Below, piece by piece: positions 1-12,015 of a DNA stretch of 64,000 nt (positions within the stretch are counted from its first letter, which is position 1; every line of letters begins with the position of its first letter). A model generated the notes under the pieces. That model saw nothing but the letters and a program-made list of their open reading frames with translations. It did no database searches and was not told the origin of the DNA. The stretch lies in NCBI GenBank assembly GCA_964023205.1, contig OZ026843.1, positions 2,775,029 to 2,839,028 on the forward strand. Reading direction: 5' to 3'. A program made the position numbers and the translations under genes. This DNA is from Lutraria lutraria (Eukaryota > Mollusca > Bivalvia > Venerida > Mactridae).

Positions 1-2721
1 ATTTGATAATTTTGTAGACGGTTTTACATCTTGATCATCATTCTTTGTTTCGGAAACCACTTTATTGGCTTTGCTAATATTCACACTCCTTGTTGTCACA
101 TTTTTATTTTTACCTGTTGGATCTTTTACTTTGGTAGCTTTGGGTCTTAGCTCATTATCTTCGTAACCCCCGAGCAAAGACAAAATCGAAGATGCTAAAT
201 TTTGCCTTTGGCTTGGTTGCTTTTTCATACGTTCTAATAAACGCATAGTAGCTGGCTTTTTCTCTTGTGATTGCTTTGTTTTACCGTATGCATTAGGTGA
301 AAGTCTTTGTTGATTGTAATTCGCCATAGATAATTTCAATTTGGGTGATCGCTCCAGTTTGGGCGCAGAATAGTCATTAGAGGATTTTTCTTCATGTTTG
401 TCGGGTGATTCAGATGTTGACATCATTGGCCTACTTTGTAATAGCTTCATCGCTGAAGGCTTTACGTTCTGTGTTTTTGGTTGCCTTGTTTCTTCATTAG
501 GATATGACGTTTTGTTCTCCAGTAACTTACTGCCATTAAATATGCCTACTCGTGTCTTCATGTTATTTTGACCATCGTGCGTTTGATCGGTGTTGGTACC
601 TCCTTTTGCAAATTCTTTATCGTCACTTCGATCATTGTATTGTTGCTTTCTATCATTGCTCGCTGCACAAAAAGGATTTTTATCAGCATCTGATGGTAAT
701 TCTGATATTCCAAACGATGACGTTCTATTTTTAAAGACTTTTGCTTTAACTGGTTTAATTGTGCCATCAATGTGTACAGTTTTATTTCTGTGGTCATCAG
801 ACTTATTTTGTACAGCGTTTTGTTGCTGTGCATTAACATTCATGGCTTCAAGTCTTTCTAGACGCTTCAATCTTATGAATTTTTCATTTTCTGTTTCCTT
901 TCTTTGAACTGGATGTTCATTGGCATTGTGATCATCATGTGTTGCTTTAGATATAGGGTTGGAAATATCACTCGTAGAAGAAACAGTATAATCAAGAGCA
1001 CATGAGTGAGTATCAGCTTCGAGGTTTATTTCTTTTGAAATTGATTGTTTTGGATTCACCATCGTTTTCTGTGATATCGATGAAATCGCTATTTCTCTGA
1101 CATTGTCTCCTTGCGCATCATGGTGACTTATTAGTAAATTTGGATGCACTGTAAAGGGAGATGATTCAGCAAACTGTCTTCTATGCTGACTGGTCAATGT
1201 ACTTGCTATAGGTCCTCCTTCGTGTTTGTCATTATCCCTGTTAGTGAAATTACTCTCGTTTCCAAATCCGTCACTCCCTTCCAAAGATCCATTTGATGCT
1301 TCCACTTTAGTTCTTATAAACTGAATATCACTTGCACGTGGTGACATTAAAGGACCACTAGACTCATTTTGTGTGTCTTCAACAACAGCATTAGTTTCAG
1401 ATGAACAATGGGCGTTGGTTTCAATGTTCGGTACTTTCTGTGATGTTTGTGGTGATATAACTTCTTTGTCATTTTCTTCTAGTGTTTCTGTCGGCGATTT
1501 TGGCCTAATTGACACAGAAACCATTTTCTCAGTCAATGGACCTTGATCTGTCAATCCCGAGTCCCCCTTTTTGTCACCAGTCTCTGCAAATGAAAGCATT
1601 TGTTCAAAGCTTGAATTTGTTGACGCAGCTGTATCGTTGTCGCTCTCCCTTTCGCAATCAGTATCTTTACGAGAACTTTGGGGTGCATAGATATCGCGTT
1701 GCACGGTTTCAATTGTTTTCATTAAATTTTGCGCGCTTTCGTATGGTGATATTGGTTTAGTGTGTGAAGACGTTTTGTCATCTTGATTTGAATTATCATT
1801 CATTGACTGGTTTTGTAGCTTAACAGATTTTATGACTAAACTATCGCCACCTGTCTGTGGTAAAGATTCATCTAAAGGGACAACATTTTCTTCCATATTC
1901 GTTTCAATGGACGTACGGTTTTGCGCCGGGTATGTAACATGTGATTTTCTGTCATTGGAATATCCCAAGTTTTTATTGTTGCTAATTCCTTTCGTTCTAC
2001 TTTTCAAACTAGCTCCTTTTTGTATTTTTTCTAAAGCCATGCGCTGGAATTGTTTCTGTTTAGCTTTCTTAATAGTTGTCTCGTCTAAAGACCCAGTTAT
2101 AAAAAGAGCATACGGAATGTCGTCATATGCTGGAATATCGTCAAGATCTTCAAGGTTATCATCCTGATCAATGTAATCATAGGCGAAGTGTTCACGACTG
2201 GAATGTTGATATGAATGATGATGTTCAGTGCAATTTTCATAGCCAGTTGGTCCATTGGGACGATGTCCTGCTGGTCGATTGTTTTTCCTGCCATTTCCTG
2301 CCAAATGTGGCCCTCTTTTACCATGATAGCTGGCACTGTGTGAAATTGTAAAGTTGCTACGCCGCACAGGTTTTATTGGTGGTTCTAAGTGTGCTGTTTC
2401 TTCTGCAGGCAAATTTAGCACCATATACCGATTGTCTATCACATTCGATATTCCTGTCGTTGAAAGTAAACCCCGATCATTGCGTCGTCGCTGACGCCTT
2501 TGTAGTTGAGGGCTCGTACCATGTGGAGAATGTTGTTGATGCTCATCGTCTTTCGTTTGTATTTTCTGCATTTGTGAGAGGACATGACTGTTGACACTTG
2601 GACCGGTTGATATTTGAACATTGACAGAAACTGGAGATGCTGGAGGTGAGGGTAGCACGTCGTTGACCACGTGATCATCTTCCTGGTTCTGTGACGTAGT
2701 TCCATCTGGTTCCCTTGGGGC
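1..2721 (-). CDS. Large open exon of an unrecognised disordered protein (partial)
   Basis: Read on the minus strand, one frame stays open for 907 codons from about 2721 to the left edge, far more than chance allows in AT-rich DNA, so this is a real coding exon. A stop lies just upstream in frame (2730-2728). The exon probably begins at an AG acceptor at 2726-2724 or 2723-2721; the first in-frame Met is about 40 codons in, so I prefer an internal exon. The protein is hydrophilic, rich in Ser, Asn, Asp, Lys and Thr, with no membrane segment and no domain I recognise. Visible pieces are a Pro-rich start, a basic QRRQRRRNDR stretch, an acidic DDNLEDLDDIPAYDDIPYA patch followed by a Lys/Gln-rich likely helix, and a more ordered stretch near the left edge (RLLERMKK, then SSILSLLGGYEDNE). 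It looks like a scaffold or regulatory protein, but no function can be assigned. Upstream and downstream exons were not found. Confidence 0.8.
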
Positions 2722-2729
2722 TGCTATTT

Positions 2730-5260
2730 AAAATATTTAGAAATTGCTTTCGAAGTAAAAATTTCTTTATTTAACAGGATTCTTGTATTGTATGCATCGT
2801 TAAACTGGTAATTTGATACCATGACTAAACATAGAACCTGTATATGTATACAAGTACGAGCCTGGGATGATATATATCCCCGCATCAACAAATGAAGCTC
2901 TTCACTAAATAAAGAGACAACAAACTACACTTTTTTCTTATAATTATATGCTCGGATAGACTAGATACGACATCCGACAGAGAGTGTGTTTTAAATTCCC
3001 TCAAGAATAAGCTAATAGCAATAATATCAAATACACAGTTAAACACGCTTATAATGAATACATTATGACTCAAATAACTTCATCATTATCTCCATATTTC
3101 TATATTATTTATACGCTACATCAATGAAGTCACGATTACTGAAAATTAGTACTTCACTGTATCCGAGTTTACAATAACCGTGTGTTACTGGGGGGGGGGG
3201 GGGGGGGGGGTTCAGGAGAATTATTGGATTAGTTCCATAATTATAAAAAGATAGCGATTATTAAAGTAATAAATACGTCTGTCCTAAACGTTAGCGAGAT
3301 ATGATGGGAGACCAATATATTTTACCAAAAATGTCCTAAATGTTGAAAATATTATTTAAATCAACAAACCATATACCATTACAGTCATGATGATAACTTT
3401 CTATGATCATTGATCAACTATTGACAGTCAAAATAATACGCTAGTACAAAAAAAACTGTTCACACATCAACCAAACCGCAAACAATAGAGAATAACCATT
3501 ACAAGGGAGTTAACTCTAACATAATGAAAATTACGTCTTAAACGAGCGTGGATTCATGTTTAGTTTAAACATATCTTTAACTTTCATGCAACATTACATA
3601 GAATAAATATATATAATTTTAGTACATGGGTCATGCCACAGGTTCTGGAATCTTGGTTACGGCTCTTCCCGTAATTCATGGAATTGATCGTGTTAAGGCC
3701 GAAAAAAATACGTTAGCGGTTACCAAATTACCACTTATTTCTGTCACCCACTATGAAGTCTCTGAGCTCAACTCAAAAGTACGAATATATACGCCGGGGA
3801 TAAATCATTACTGGTAATGATGTTAGAAAATCATTTCGACGTTGATTCCCTTATTCTTTCTGTTATCTTTTTGTTAAAAAAAACTTTCTACAATAATGGG
3901 TATCCATAGGGGAACGCAGAAGCATATCGCTGTATAAACATTAGATAATATTCGTTACCCATATTTGGTAACTCGAACACGTGTAAGATATGAATACTTA
4001 CCAAGATTTACATTATCTCTTTTATGTAGTAAGCATGAATCATTTTCACACCCAGACATCGACATGTTCAGCTGCAATGTACATGTACAAATACTAGTAT
4101 GCATGTACTTGTGTATACAAGGTCATTAGACAGGGCGTTAGAAGTTAATAAATATCAGGTTCGTGAGTTTGATCCCCGAGCGCAGTATAGTATTCCGTAT
4201 CATTTTGACAGGAGAGAATGCAAAGTTCATTAGTCCATTCTATGTCCATCGCCAATCATTAATGTGAATAAGTTGACGGGGAACAAGAAGTACTGGTTAA
4301 GAATACAGGAAAACCGGTTTGGTTAACTCACCATTTGCAGCGGTATGTATACCATGAGATGTACTTTTGAATTAGGCGTTTTTTAGTATCTTATTATATT
4401 TGCTGCATCACGAGATTCATTTTTGGGTGAAAATATTTAATTTTGATAACTGACTCAAACTATTGTTGACAAAAGACTTGAAACTATTTAAATATCTGGT
4501 TCGGTATAATCATCCGGGCTACCATGATTCCAAGTTTGTAATGGTACCTCCATCCGAGAATACCTGTTACATATAACGAATCGATTAGGCCAGTATATAT
4601 GTTACATGAACGGTCCTATTGTTTTGGCGTAAGTCGAAACTAAAATTTATAATGGCAAAATCCAGAGTGCAAAACTATTTTGGGAAGAATCGGGTCTTGT
4701 TATTACAAAAAAAGAAGTTTTTCGATCCACTTGTCCTAATTTTTTATAGAGGCATCCATTAACACTTCTCGTTTTATCCTAAAAATGGTTTAAATATGTG
4801 TGTCAGAGTGTTTTTTCAGCAACAGTTGTATTGAATTATTTTTACTGTTTGTTAACTTTTAAGTCAATACTCGTTACAATTTGATATTAAACATATATTA
4901 TGTGTTTGCAGTTCGTTTGAAAGCTGGAACCCAGTCTATTTAAAAATGTCATAGCATGTACATCAAGTTGCGTATATTCTAGATCGTTAGATACAGTAAC
5001 CTGACTATTTAATACATTGTTAATGCATGCTTAAAATTCGTCATACTTAAAACTATTTAATGACCACCTAAAAATAAAGCCCACCTTATAAAGAGCGGCC
5101 ATTTTTTACTGCAAATAATGTGATAAAACAAATTAACATATGAATAAAGGTAAACTGCAGTGTATTAATATATTTCTATTCAACTCTTGACGGATTACCT
5201 TTACAGGTTTAACTGTTCGGGATAATTAAGCCATTTATATAAGCCTTACGTTCTGTTTGG
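2730..5260. other. Intergenic or intronic stretch without a recognised gene
   Basis: AT-rich sequence upstream of the long minus-strand exon. I see only short open frames (for example 3626-3817 plus) without splice context or recognisable similarity. It may hold the intron and first exons of the gene at 1-2721. The only clear structure is the poly-G run. Confidence 0.5.
3190..3210. repeat. Poly-G homopolymer (21 G)
   Basis: An uninterrupted run of 21 G in otherwise AT-rich DNA. Similar runs occur at 5293-5303 (G), 16441-16451 (C) and 38290-38307 (C). Length is likely polymorphic and prone to sequencing error. Confidence 0.9.
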
Positions 5261-5261
5261 T

Positions 5262-5410
5262 TCTGGTTATTTGCTCATCACAACTGGGGTCCGGGGGGGG
5301 GGGTATGGTAAGGTGTAAAAGTAAGTGGATGTATACCATTCCTCGGGTCACATGAAAAATCTAGGGTCGCGGGTGGAAATTTGGTTAGAACGGTTAACCA
5401 GAAACAAACA
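5262..5410. mobile_element. Short inverted-repeat element, TTTCTGGTTA-terminus family (copy 1)
   Basis: The left end reads GGTTCTGGTTA and the right end TTAACCAGAAAC, which are inverted. The same termini bound the larger elements near 11521-11700 and 26138-26462. It is non-coding and contains an 11-G run. The family assignment rests only on the shared ends. Confidence 0.4.
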
Positions 5411-5481
5411 TTTTTACGCCATTACATTTGTTGTCAGCCACATATAGTACTATATATAATTATATAAAGTTATTTTACGCC

Positions 5482-5846
5482 TTAAAGGGGCATACCCTAC
5501 AACTTGGTGCATCTAGAATCAAGGCAAAATGATGATAATTAGAAGCTTGTAAAGATAAAAGCCGACGAAGAAAGTTTCAGCCGAAAATTCATCCAATTAA
5601 AAAATAAATCACAAAAAATATTAGTTTCCATAAAAGATCGGAAACTCTTTGGAATTTGTTGTACAATTTTCGGGTGGAAGTGATTTATTATTCATAGCTA
5701 TGATTATTGCGGCTAGTACCTAAACTAGTCATTTTATGACACAAGTTCTTCTTGCAATTATCCATTATATATTGTTTTACATATACATCTAACACATTTT
5801 TACACTTTCACAGAATGTTTGTCAGTTGTAGGGTATGTCCCTTTAA
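5482..5846. mobile_element. TTAA-flanked MITE, copy 1 (piggyBac-like)
   Basis: A non-coding element whose ends are inverted repeats of about 20 bp: AAGGGGCATACCCTACAACT on the left and AGTTGTAGGGTATGTCCCTT on the right, one mismatch. TTAA stands at both ends (5482-5485 and 5843-5846), the target duplication typical of piggyBac-type transposases. It sits in a satellite unit whose empty form, CGCCTTAAATGTTG, is visible in neighbouring units. There is no transposase inside, so it would depend on one in trans. Confidence 0.8.
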
Positions 5847-6480
5847 ATGTTGTCAGCCACATATAGTACTATATATAGTTATATAAAGTTATTTTACGCC
5901 TTAAATGTTGTCAGCCACATATAGTACTATATATAATTATATAAAGTTATTTTACGCCTTTAATGTTGTCAGCCACATATAGTACTATATATAATTATAT
6001 AAAGTTATTTTACGCCTTTAATGTTGTCAGCCACATATAGTACTATATATAATTATATAAAGTTATTTTACGCCTTTAATGTTGTCAGCCACATATAGTA
6101 CTATATATAATTATATAAAGTTATTTTACGCCTTTAATGTTGTCAGCCACATATAGTACTATATATAATTATATAAAGTTATTTTACGCCTTTAATGTTG
6201 TCAGCCACATATAGTACTATATATAATTATATAAAGTTATTTTACGCCTTTAATGTTGTCAGCCACATATAGTACTATATATAATTATATAAAGTTATTT
6301 TACGCCTTTAATGTTGTCAGCCACATATAGTACTATATAAAATTATATAAAGTTATTTTACGCCTTTAATGTTGTCAGCCACATATAGTACTATATATAA
6401 TTATATAAAGTTATTTTACGCCTTTAATGTTGTCAACCACATATAGTACTATATATAATTATATAAAGTTATTTTACGCC

Positions 6481-6845
6481 TTAAAGGGGCATACCCTACA
6501 ACTTGGTGCATCTAGAATCAAGGCAAAATGATGATAATTAGAAGCTTGTAAAGATAAAAGCCGACGAAGAAAGTTTCAGCCGAAAATTCATCCAATTAAA
6601 AAAAAAATCACAAAAAATATTAGTTTCCATAAAAGATCGGAAACTCTTTGGAATTTGTTGTACAATTTTCGGGTGGAAGTGATTTATTATTCATAGCTAT
6701 GATTATTGCGGCTAGTACCTAAACTAGTCATTTTATGACACAAGTTCTTCTTGCAATTATCCATTATATATTGTTTTACATATACATCTAACACATGTTT
6801 ACACTTTCACAGAATGTTTGTCAGTTGTAGGGTATGTCCCTTTAA
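6481..6845. mobile_element. TTAA-flanked MITE, copy 2
   Basis: Same length (365 bp including both TTAA) and nearly the same sequence as the copy at 5482-5846, with only scattered substitutions. It is also inserted at the TTAA of a satellite unit. Its start is 999 bp from the first copy's start, and the flanking units match, so this copy probably arose by segmental duplication of satellite plus MITE rather than by an independent insertion. Confidence 0.8.
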
Positions 6846-7393
6846 ATGTTGACAGCCACATATAGTACTATATATAATTATATAAAGTTATTTTACGCCT
6901 TAAATGTTGTCAGCCACATATAGTACTATATATAATTATATAAAGTTATTTTACGCCTTTAATGTTGTCAGCCACATATAGTACTATATATAATTATATA
7001 AAGTTATTTTACGCCTTAAATGTTGTCAGCCACATATAGTACTATATATAATTATATAAAGTTATTTTACGCTTTAAATGTTGTCAGCCACATATAGTAC
7101 TATATATAATTATATAAAGTTATTTTACGCCTTTAATGTTGTCAGCCACATATAGTACTATATATAATTATATAAAGTTATTTTACGCCTTTAATGTTGT
7201 CAGCCACATATAGTACTATATATAATTATATAAGGTTATTTTACGAATTATCTTAACTTCATTAATATAACCTTACAATCCATACGCTTGACGTTCTCGA
7301 TATTTCAACAAAGATTGTGAAAGTTTACGAGAGAGAAAAGGACGGAGGCCATTTAGACTATATGTTTTCACAGGTCATATATCTTTAATATCA

Positions 7394-7428
7394 TGAGTGA
7401 GTGAGTGAGTGAGTGAGTGAGTGAGTGA
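7394..7428. repeat. (TGAG)n microsatellite
   Basis: About nine uninterrupted copies of a 4-bp unit reading TGAG/GAGT, just right of the satellite array. Confidence 0.9.
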
Positions 7429-10400
7429 AAAAATGAACATGTAAGCTTAGAATTTCGCCCTTTCTGCATTGGATGCCTTTCTGATAAAATCTGTTTAATA
7501 CACTCTAATTTAACCCGTAATGATCTTACATAAAAATGTTTTACTCAAATTGCGATAGTTTAAATCACCACCTTTCTCGTTTCAAACACAAGGAAATCGA
7601 AAGTACACTACATATTAAATAAATCTTTAATATTACTATAAATAAACACCAGGTAGTATTGCATATCTACTCAAGTATATAGTCTGTACTCCTATGTTAT
7701 CGTAATTATAGAGCATGTCCGGGAACCAGACTACTCAAGTATCGTGAAATTACTTCACGCTTCAAAGGAACCAATAAAAAAATATCTCAAGTCCTTTTAA
7801 TGCCTTTTATGATTAAAACAAGAATAATTCTGACACAAAAATTAAATCTAATTAATTTTATACTCAGTTAACATGTCCGAACAACTGATAGATACATGAA
7901 AATTAAAGTCTTAAATTTGATCAAGTACAGAATATATCATGCCTGGAAACTAGTATTGATCAACTACAGAATTATAATAGTGGCAATTTATCACGTATCA
8001 ATGTATCTTACCTCTTACAATGTTTATCCACCAGTAGTATTAAATTTCACGCCAGATAGAAAGTAGTGACACAAAATATAGGCTACTTTCGTTTTGAAAT
8101 CTCGTCGTAATGTTTTGCTCAGTTAACTCATAGATATAAATACCTCTTTTTAGCGCAGTATATATCTACATAGTTTCCTTTCTGTATTTGACCAGTTAAA
8201 CTATTAACAATGTCGACAGACCGAAAAATGTTAAACTATTTCAGTATTTGTCGATTTATAACCTGTATTAGATCATTCTTAAACAGAAAGTAGAAATGGA
8301 AAACACTAAGCGGAAATGACGAAATAACCCGGAAGTTTTATAGAATATATGGTAAAAGTATTCAAATATTAAGAAGTTAAAATAATATATCAAGGTTGGG
8401 TTAATTTTTGTACATTTTAAGATACATTCTAACTTAAAGGTTTTTTATTCAGCGTGGTGTCTTAATATCGTTTTGTACCAATGAAAGTGTTCGATACAAA
8501 ATCTTCAGCAGAAGTAGAAGTTTTCTCATAGGTTAAAAGCATTGATGCTACAAACATTTAGGGCAGAATTTATCAATTCTTTTTTTACTGTCTCTGAAAA
8601 TAATGCAATGTTGAAAGTCGAAAAAGCATCAATACAACCGCATATTAAATACTAAAACGTTTAAACCACGAACAATTATACTCAATAGAACTTATATACA
8701 GTAACTAAAGGTAAATATATTATATATAATCTAATTTACCGAAAAATAGTATGTATACTTCTAGCATTAAACTCAAGATTTTTTGTTTATTTTATAGCCA
8801 CATAACTGTGAGTATGCTAAAGAAGGTCACATATAGTTCATGTAAAACATTTTATCTGATCACTGACACAAAAAACTTTGATTTAGATTTCAGCCTATTT
8901 GAATACATGAGATAATCTACTGTGTTTTCTAAGAACTAATTTTCTACTCTATACACGCTGATTATCTTTTTTTAAAGATATTTCTTGTTAAAAGCCAACC
9001 TTGTTATCACATACATAACATACATACATTTAGCAGGTTGCATTATTTCGGTCCCAACCAGCAAAATGTAAACTGTCTTATCAATATTATCTCCAATAAA
9101 TATGTTCTGATGAGTTTTCAGTTTTGTTATAATAAAAATTGTGTTATGAGGGTTCACCATAACGACCGACGTCTGTAGATCTTCAAAGGGCGACTATCCA
9201 GTCAAGTACCTTATAATCAATGTTCCAGTTACTTCCCCTCAATGTGTGACGTTGGCTTTAATAAACACTGATGGATTCGTGAAGCACGTTTTTATCATGA
9301 GTTCACAAAATGTATTGCCAGAAAATAGTTGGTATATAATAGCCTAATGACCCATACAAAAGGTTATATGAAGTCTTTATGTATTGATATGATACTGAAA
9401 ATAATTTCTATGATGTCAAATACTAGCTAGTATGCATTGTTGTTACAAATCATAGTAATTTTTGTAACACAAAAAGAGGAGAGAGTGATATGTGCTAGGT
9501 ATGTGCGATATTTTACACAAATTAAATGGTTAGAAGCGTTGTTTGTTCGATATTCAAAATTGTGTTAAGTATTCGTATCACAAAATAAATTAGAATATGA
9601 TTACATGTAGATGGATTGACTCGTTAATTTTGTTGTCGATGTCATCTTAAAGAATAAGTACACCTGGACCTGAGATTATAAAACTTGAGAACAATCTCCT
9701 AGCTCAAATCTCCATTCTCAAAGTTTTACAGTTGAAAAGAAAGAGCAGATTAATGTTTAAACCCATGTTCAGATCAAGTATGCTGACAGACTAATGTGTC
9801 ATTAACATCATTATTGTCTGATCATAATTAACTATAAGAAACATTAAATGACAAGATATAAGTTTTGAGCTCAGAGTCCTTTCTCGTCCTTGGGATGTGC
9901 TTTGGCATTCAGTCATATTGCCATACTGATATTATAACACTTTTTAATAGTGATGCAAATATAAGAATAAAACATCAAACATTGATAGTGTTTTATTATA
10001 TTATTATATATTAACGATAACATGTACATTGTATCATGTATTATATTATATGCTCTCTATGTGTCTGAAGGAAATAAAAATAAAGATATATATCTTTGAT
10101 TTACGTAAAAACAGAGTCATATTAACAATCAGTAAACCCCGTATAAAGACCACGTACCATACTGTCATTGGTATACTAGTCATGATAGAAATGGGGCCTA
10201 TTATTTGTTTCTCCGTACATAAAGACAATAAATATCAATTTGTTGAGGGTTTTTATCTACACAAAAATCACTTATATGATTATAAATATTGTACATGTGT
10301 AGTGTTCTATTTTAATTATGACATTGACGATTAGGAACTGCACACCACATTCTTCATAGATATTCTTTTCAACGTTTACTACCCCGTACAAAGGCCCAAA

Positions 10401-10560
10401 CACGATGAAAATAGATTTTAACCTATGTACTCGGCAAGGAGTCCGAAAAAATAGACTATGATAAATATGTCTCTTTCCGACATGTCTCACACATCTACTA
10501 GGATAATAATGAACACGAAGATAGTATCAACCCACTCGTTGCAGTGACTGCTATGTTCGT
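7429..10560. other. Gene-poor intergenic stretch
   Basis: AT-rich DNA with only short open frames such as 8972-9160 (minus) and 10029-10334 (plus). Their translations are compositionally AT-driven, lack domain signatures and have no paired splice signals. I see no gene here. Confidence 0.5.
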
Positions 10561-10569
10561 TTGTTTGTT

Positions 10570-10800
10570 GGAGTTTTGCGTCCCTTTTCAACAGTCAGAG
10601 TCATACGAGGCGGACAGTTCACCTAATCATCGTTCCTGGGTAGAACCAGTACTTTAGACTCCCATCCTCTGTAAGCAAGTGCTAACTTTCTCACATAAAG
10701 ATTCATGGTCAGTAGCGGGGCTTGAACCCACGACCTTCTATCAGTGAGAGGTTACAGTGATATGAAATTAGCGATATTAGCCACCCGACCACAAACATCA
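10570..10800 (-). mobile_element. tRNA-derived SINE-like element
   Basis: Read on the minus strand it contains GGTTCAAGCCC (near 10725), a good match to a polymerase III B box, preceded by sequence that could hold an A box. The other side carries CAACAGTCAGAGTCAT, and a very similar string recurs near 63540, so this is dispersed DNA rather than a tRNA gene; no cloverleaf could be drawn. SINE class is inference. Confidence 0.45.
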
Positions 10801-11520
10801 GTGGTTGTTCAGTAATTGTACCCAGGAATAGAATATTGCAGGATAATTATAGAAACCTTAGTGGATTGAGATAGAATTGTATGTGTTTACTGGCATTGAA
10901 GTATGGACTATACTCAATTCACTAAGTAAAATGGTAAACATAATTATGACTTCTATCATTGCTACAAAAGGTGATTGTTTATCATTTATTATTGATATTA
11001 ACAAGTGACCTTTAGACTGTGACAGACGAACAACCGGCGAACAATTTATGATAAGTAATCATGAGGTAGCAGGTGGAATTTTGAGGTATAACGCGAGATC
11101 AATATTTACTGATAAGACTTTAATAATGATGTATATTGTGTAGGCTACATGTATACACATAATTGATCTCGGTATGATAGTCTAGATTAATATGACTTTA
11201 AGACTTTTATAGGTCTTAGGTCGGGATCGAACTGACAGAAAACAATTCTAAACCACTGAAATTCGCTTGGACTTTGCAACAGTTGATTAATTAAAGATAC
11301 ATGTTTGTAAAGTCGGTAGTAAAATACTTTTTCATATGAAATATAGATCTTGGTGACAGTTTCATTTTGCTTGTTGCACTCGACACAGTTGCACCCACAT
11401 ATATCCACTTCTTCACCTAAATTGTGTATGTTAGATTATTAATACAGACCAATGTCATAATTTAGTCGCTGTATCCCCTGATTTATAATTGTTGATGTTC
11501 ATAAAGGCGCAAACATTGTT

Positions 11521-11700
11521 TATTTCTGGTTCCATGCTCATTAAGATTAGGGTAAATAGAATTGTTTTATATTATTCTTGTAAGCACGCGTTACGGTAAA
11601 ACAGTGGAACAGTGGTTGTACAATTCCTCGGCCCGCTTGATAAAAAGTTCATTGTCGCGGGAAAAAGTATGGTAAGTCAGGCTACCAGAAACAAACAATT
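11521..11700. mobile_element. Short inverted-repeat element, TTTCTGGTTA-terminus family (copy 2)
   Basis: The left end reads TTTATTTCTGGTTCC and the right end GGCTACCAGAAACAAACA, imperfectly inverted. The ends resemble those at 5262-5410 and 26138-26462. Non-coding; boundaries are approximate. Confidence 0.35.
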
Positions 11701-12015
11701 TTGATAATGGTGACATGATTAGAACATTGATACACACAAGAAACAACTTGAAATTCTCGCTTTTGATATAAGATATGAGCGATATAAGATATGAGCGATA
11801 TCATAGCAGGTGGTTGATTCAAGCCATTTCATTAAGTGTCATAGTTTTGTTAGTATATTGACATCAACGTTATGGTGACGTTTGCTGTTAGCTATTTGTT
11901 AGCTATTTGAAATGAATTCCTAAAGTGGAAATAAAATATATTTTGTTACTAATTAACAGATTTATACCTGGCTGAATTTAATAGCTAACGGAACATTTGA
12001 AAAATAAGTATATAG

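Larger units (their letters stand above)
5429..7245. repeat. 58-bp satellite array with two embedded MITE copies
   Basis: The unit is about 58 bp. It starts near TGTTGTCAGCCACATATAG and ends in AAAGTTATTTTACGCC. There is one unit before the first MITE, about 11 units between the MITEs (5847-6480) and about 7 after the second (6846-7245). Within the unit, ATATAGTACTATAT and TATATAATTATATA are each perfect palindromes. Units are nearly identical, differing mainly at the junction (CGCCTTAAATG versus CGCCTTTAATG), which suggests recent amplification. No open frame spans it. Confidence 0.95.

Noticed and set aside
552..2594. Several plus-strand and off-frame minus-strand open frames (552-734, 590-907, 1509-1760, 1832-2167, 2097-2336, 2439-2705)
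   Set aside because: They overlap the 907-codon minus-strand frame on other frames and are shadows of it.
5429..7245. Regular repeats resembling a CRISPR array
   Set aside because: Units are contiguous 58-bp satellite copies without variable spacers, and the genome is eukaryotic.
10560..10800. Possible tRNA gene
   Set aside because: A B-box-like string is present but no full cloverleaf or acceptor stem could be formed, and the neighbouring sequence recurs elsewhere in the window.
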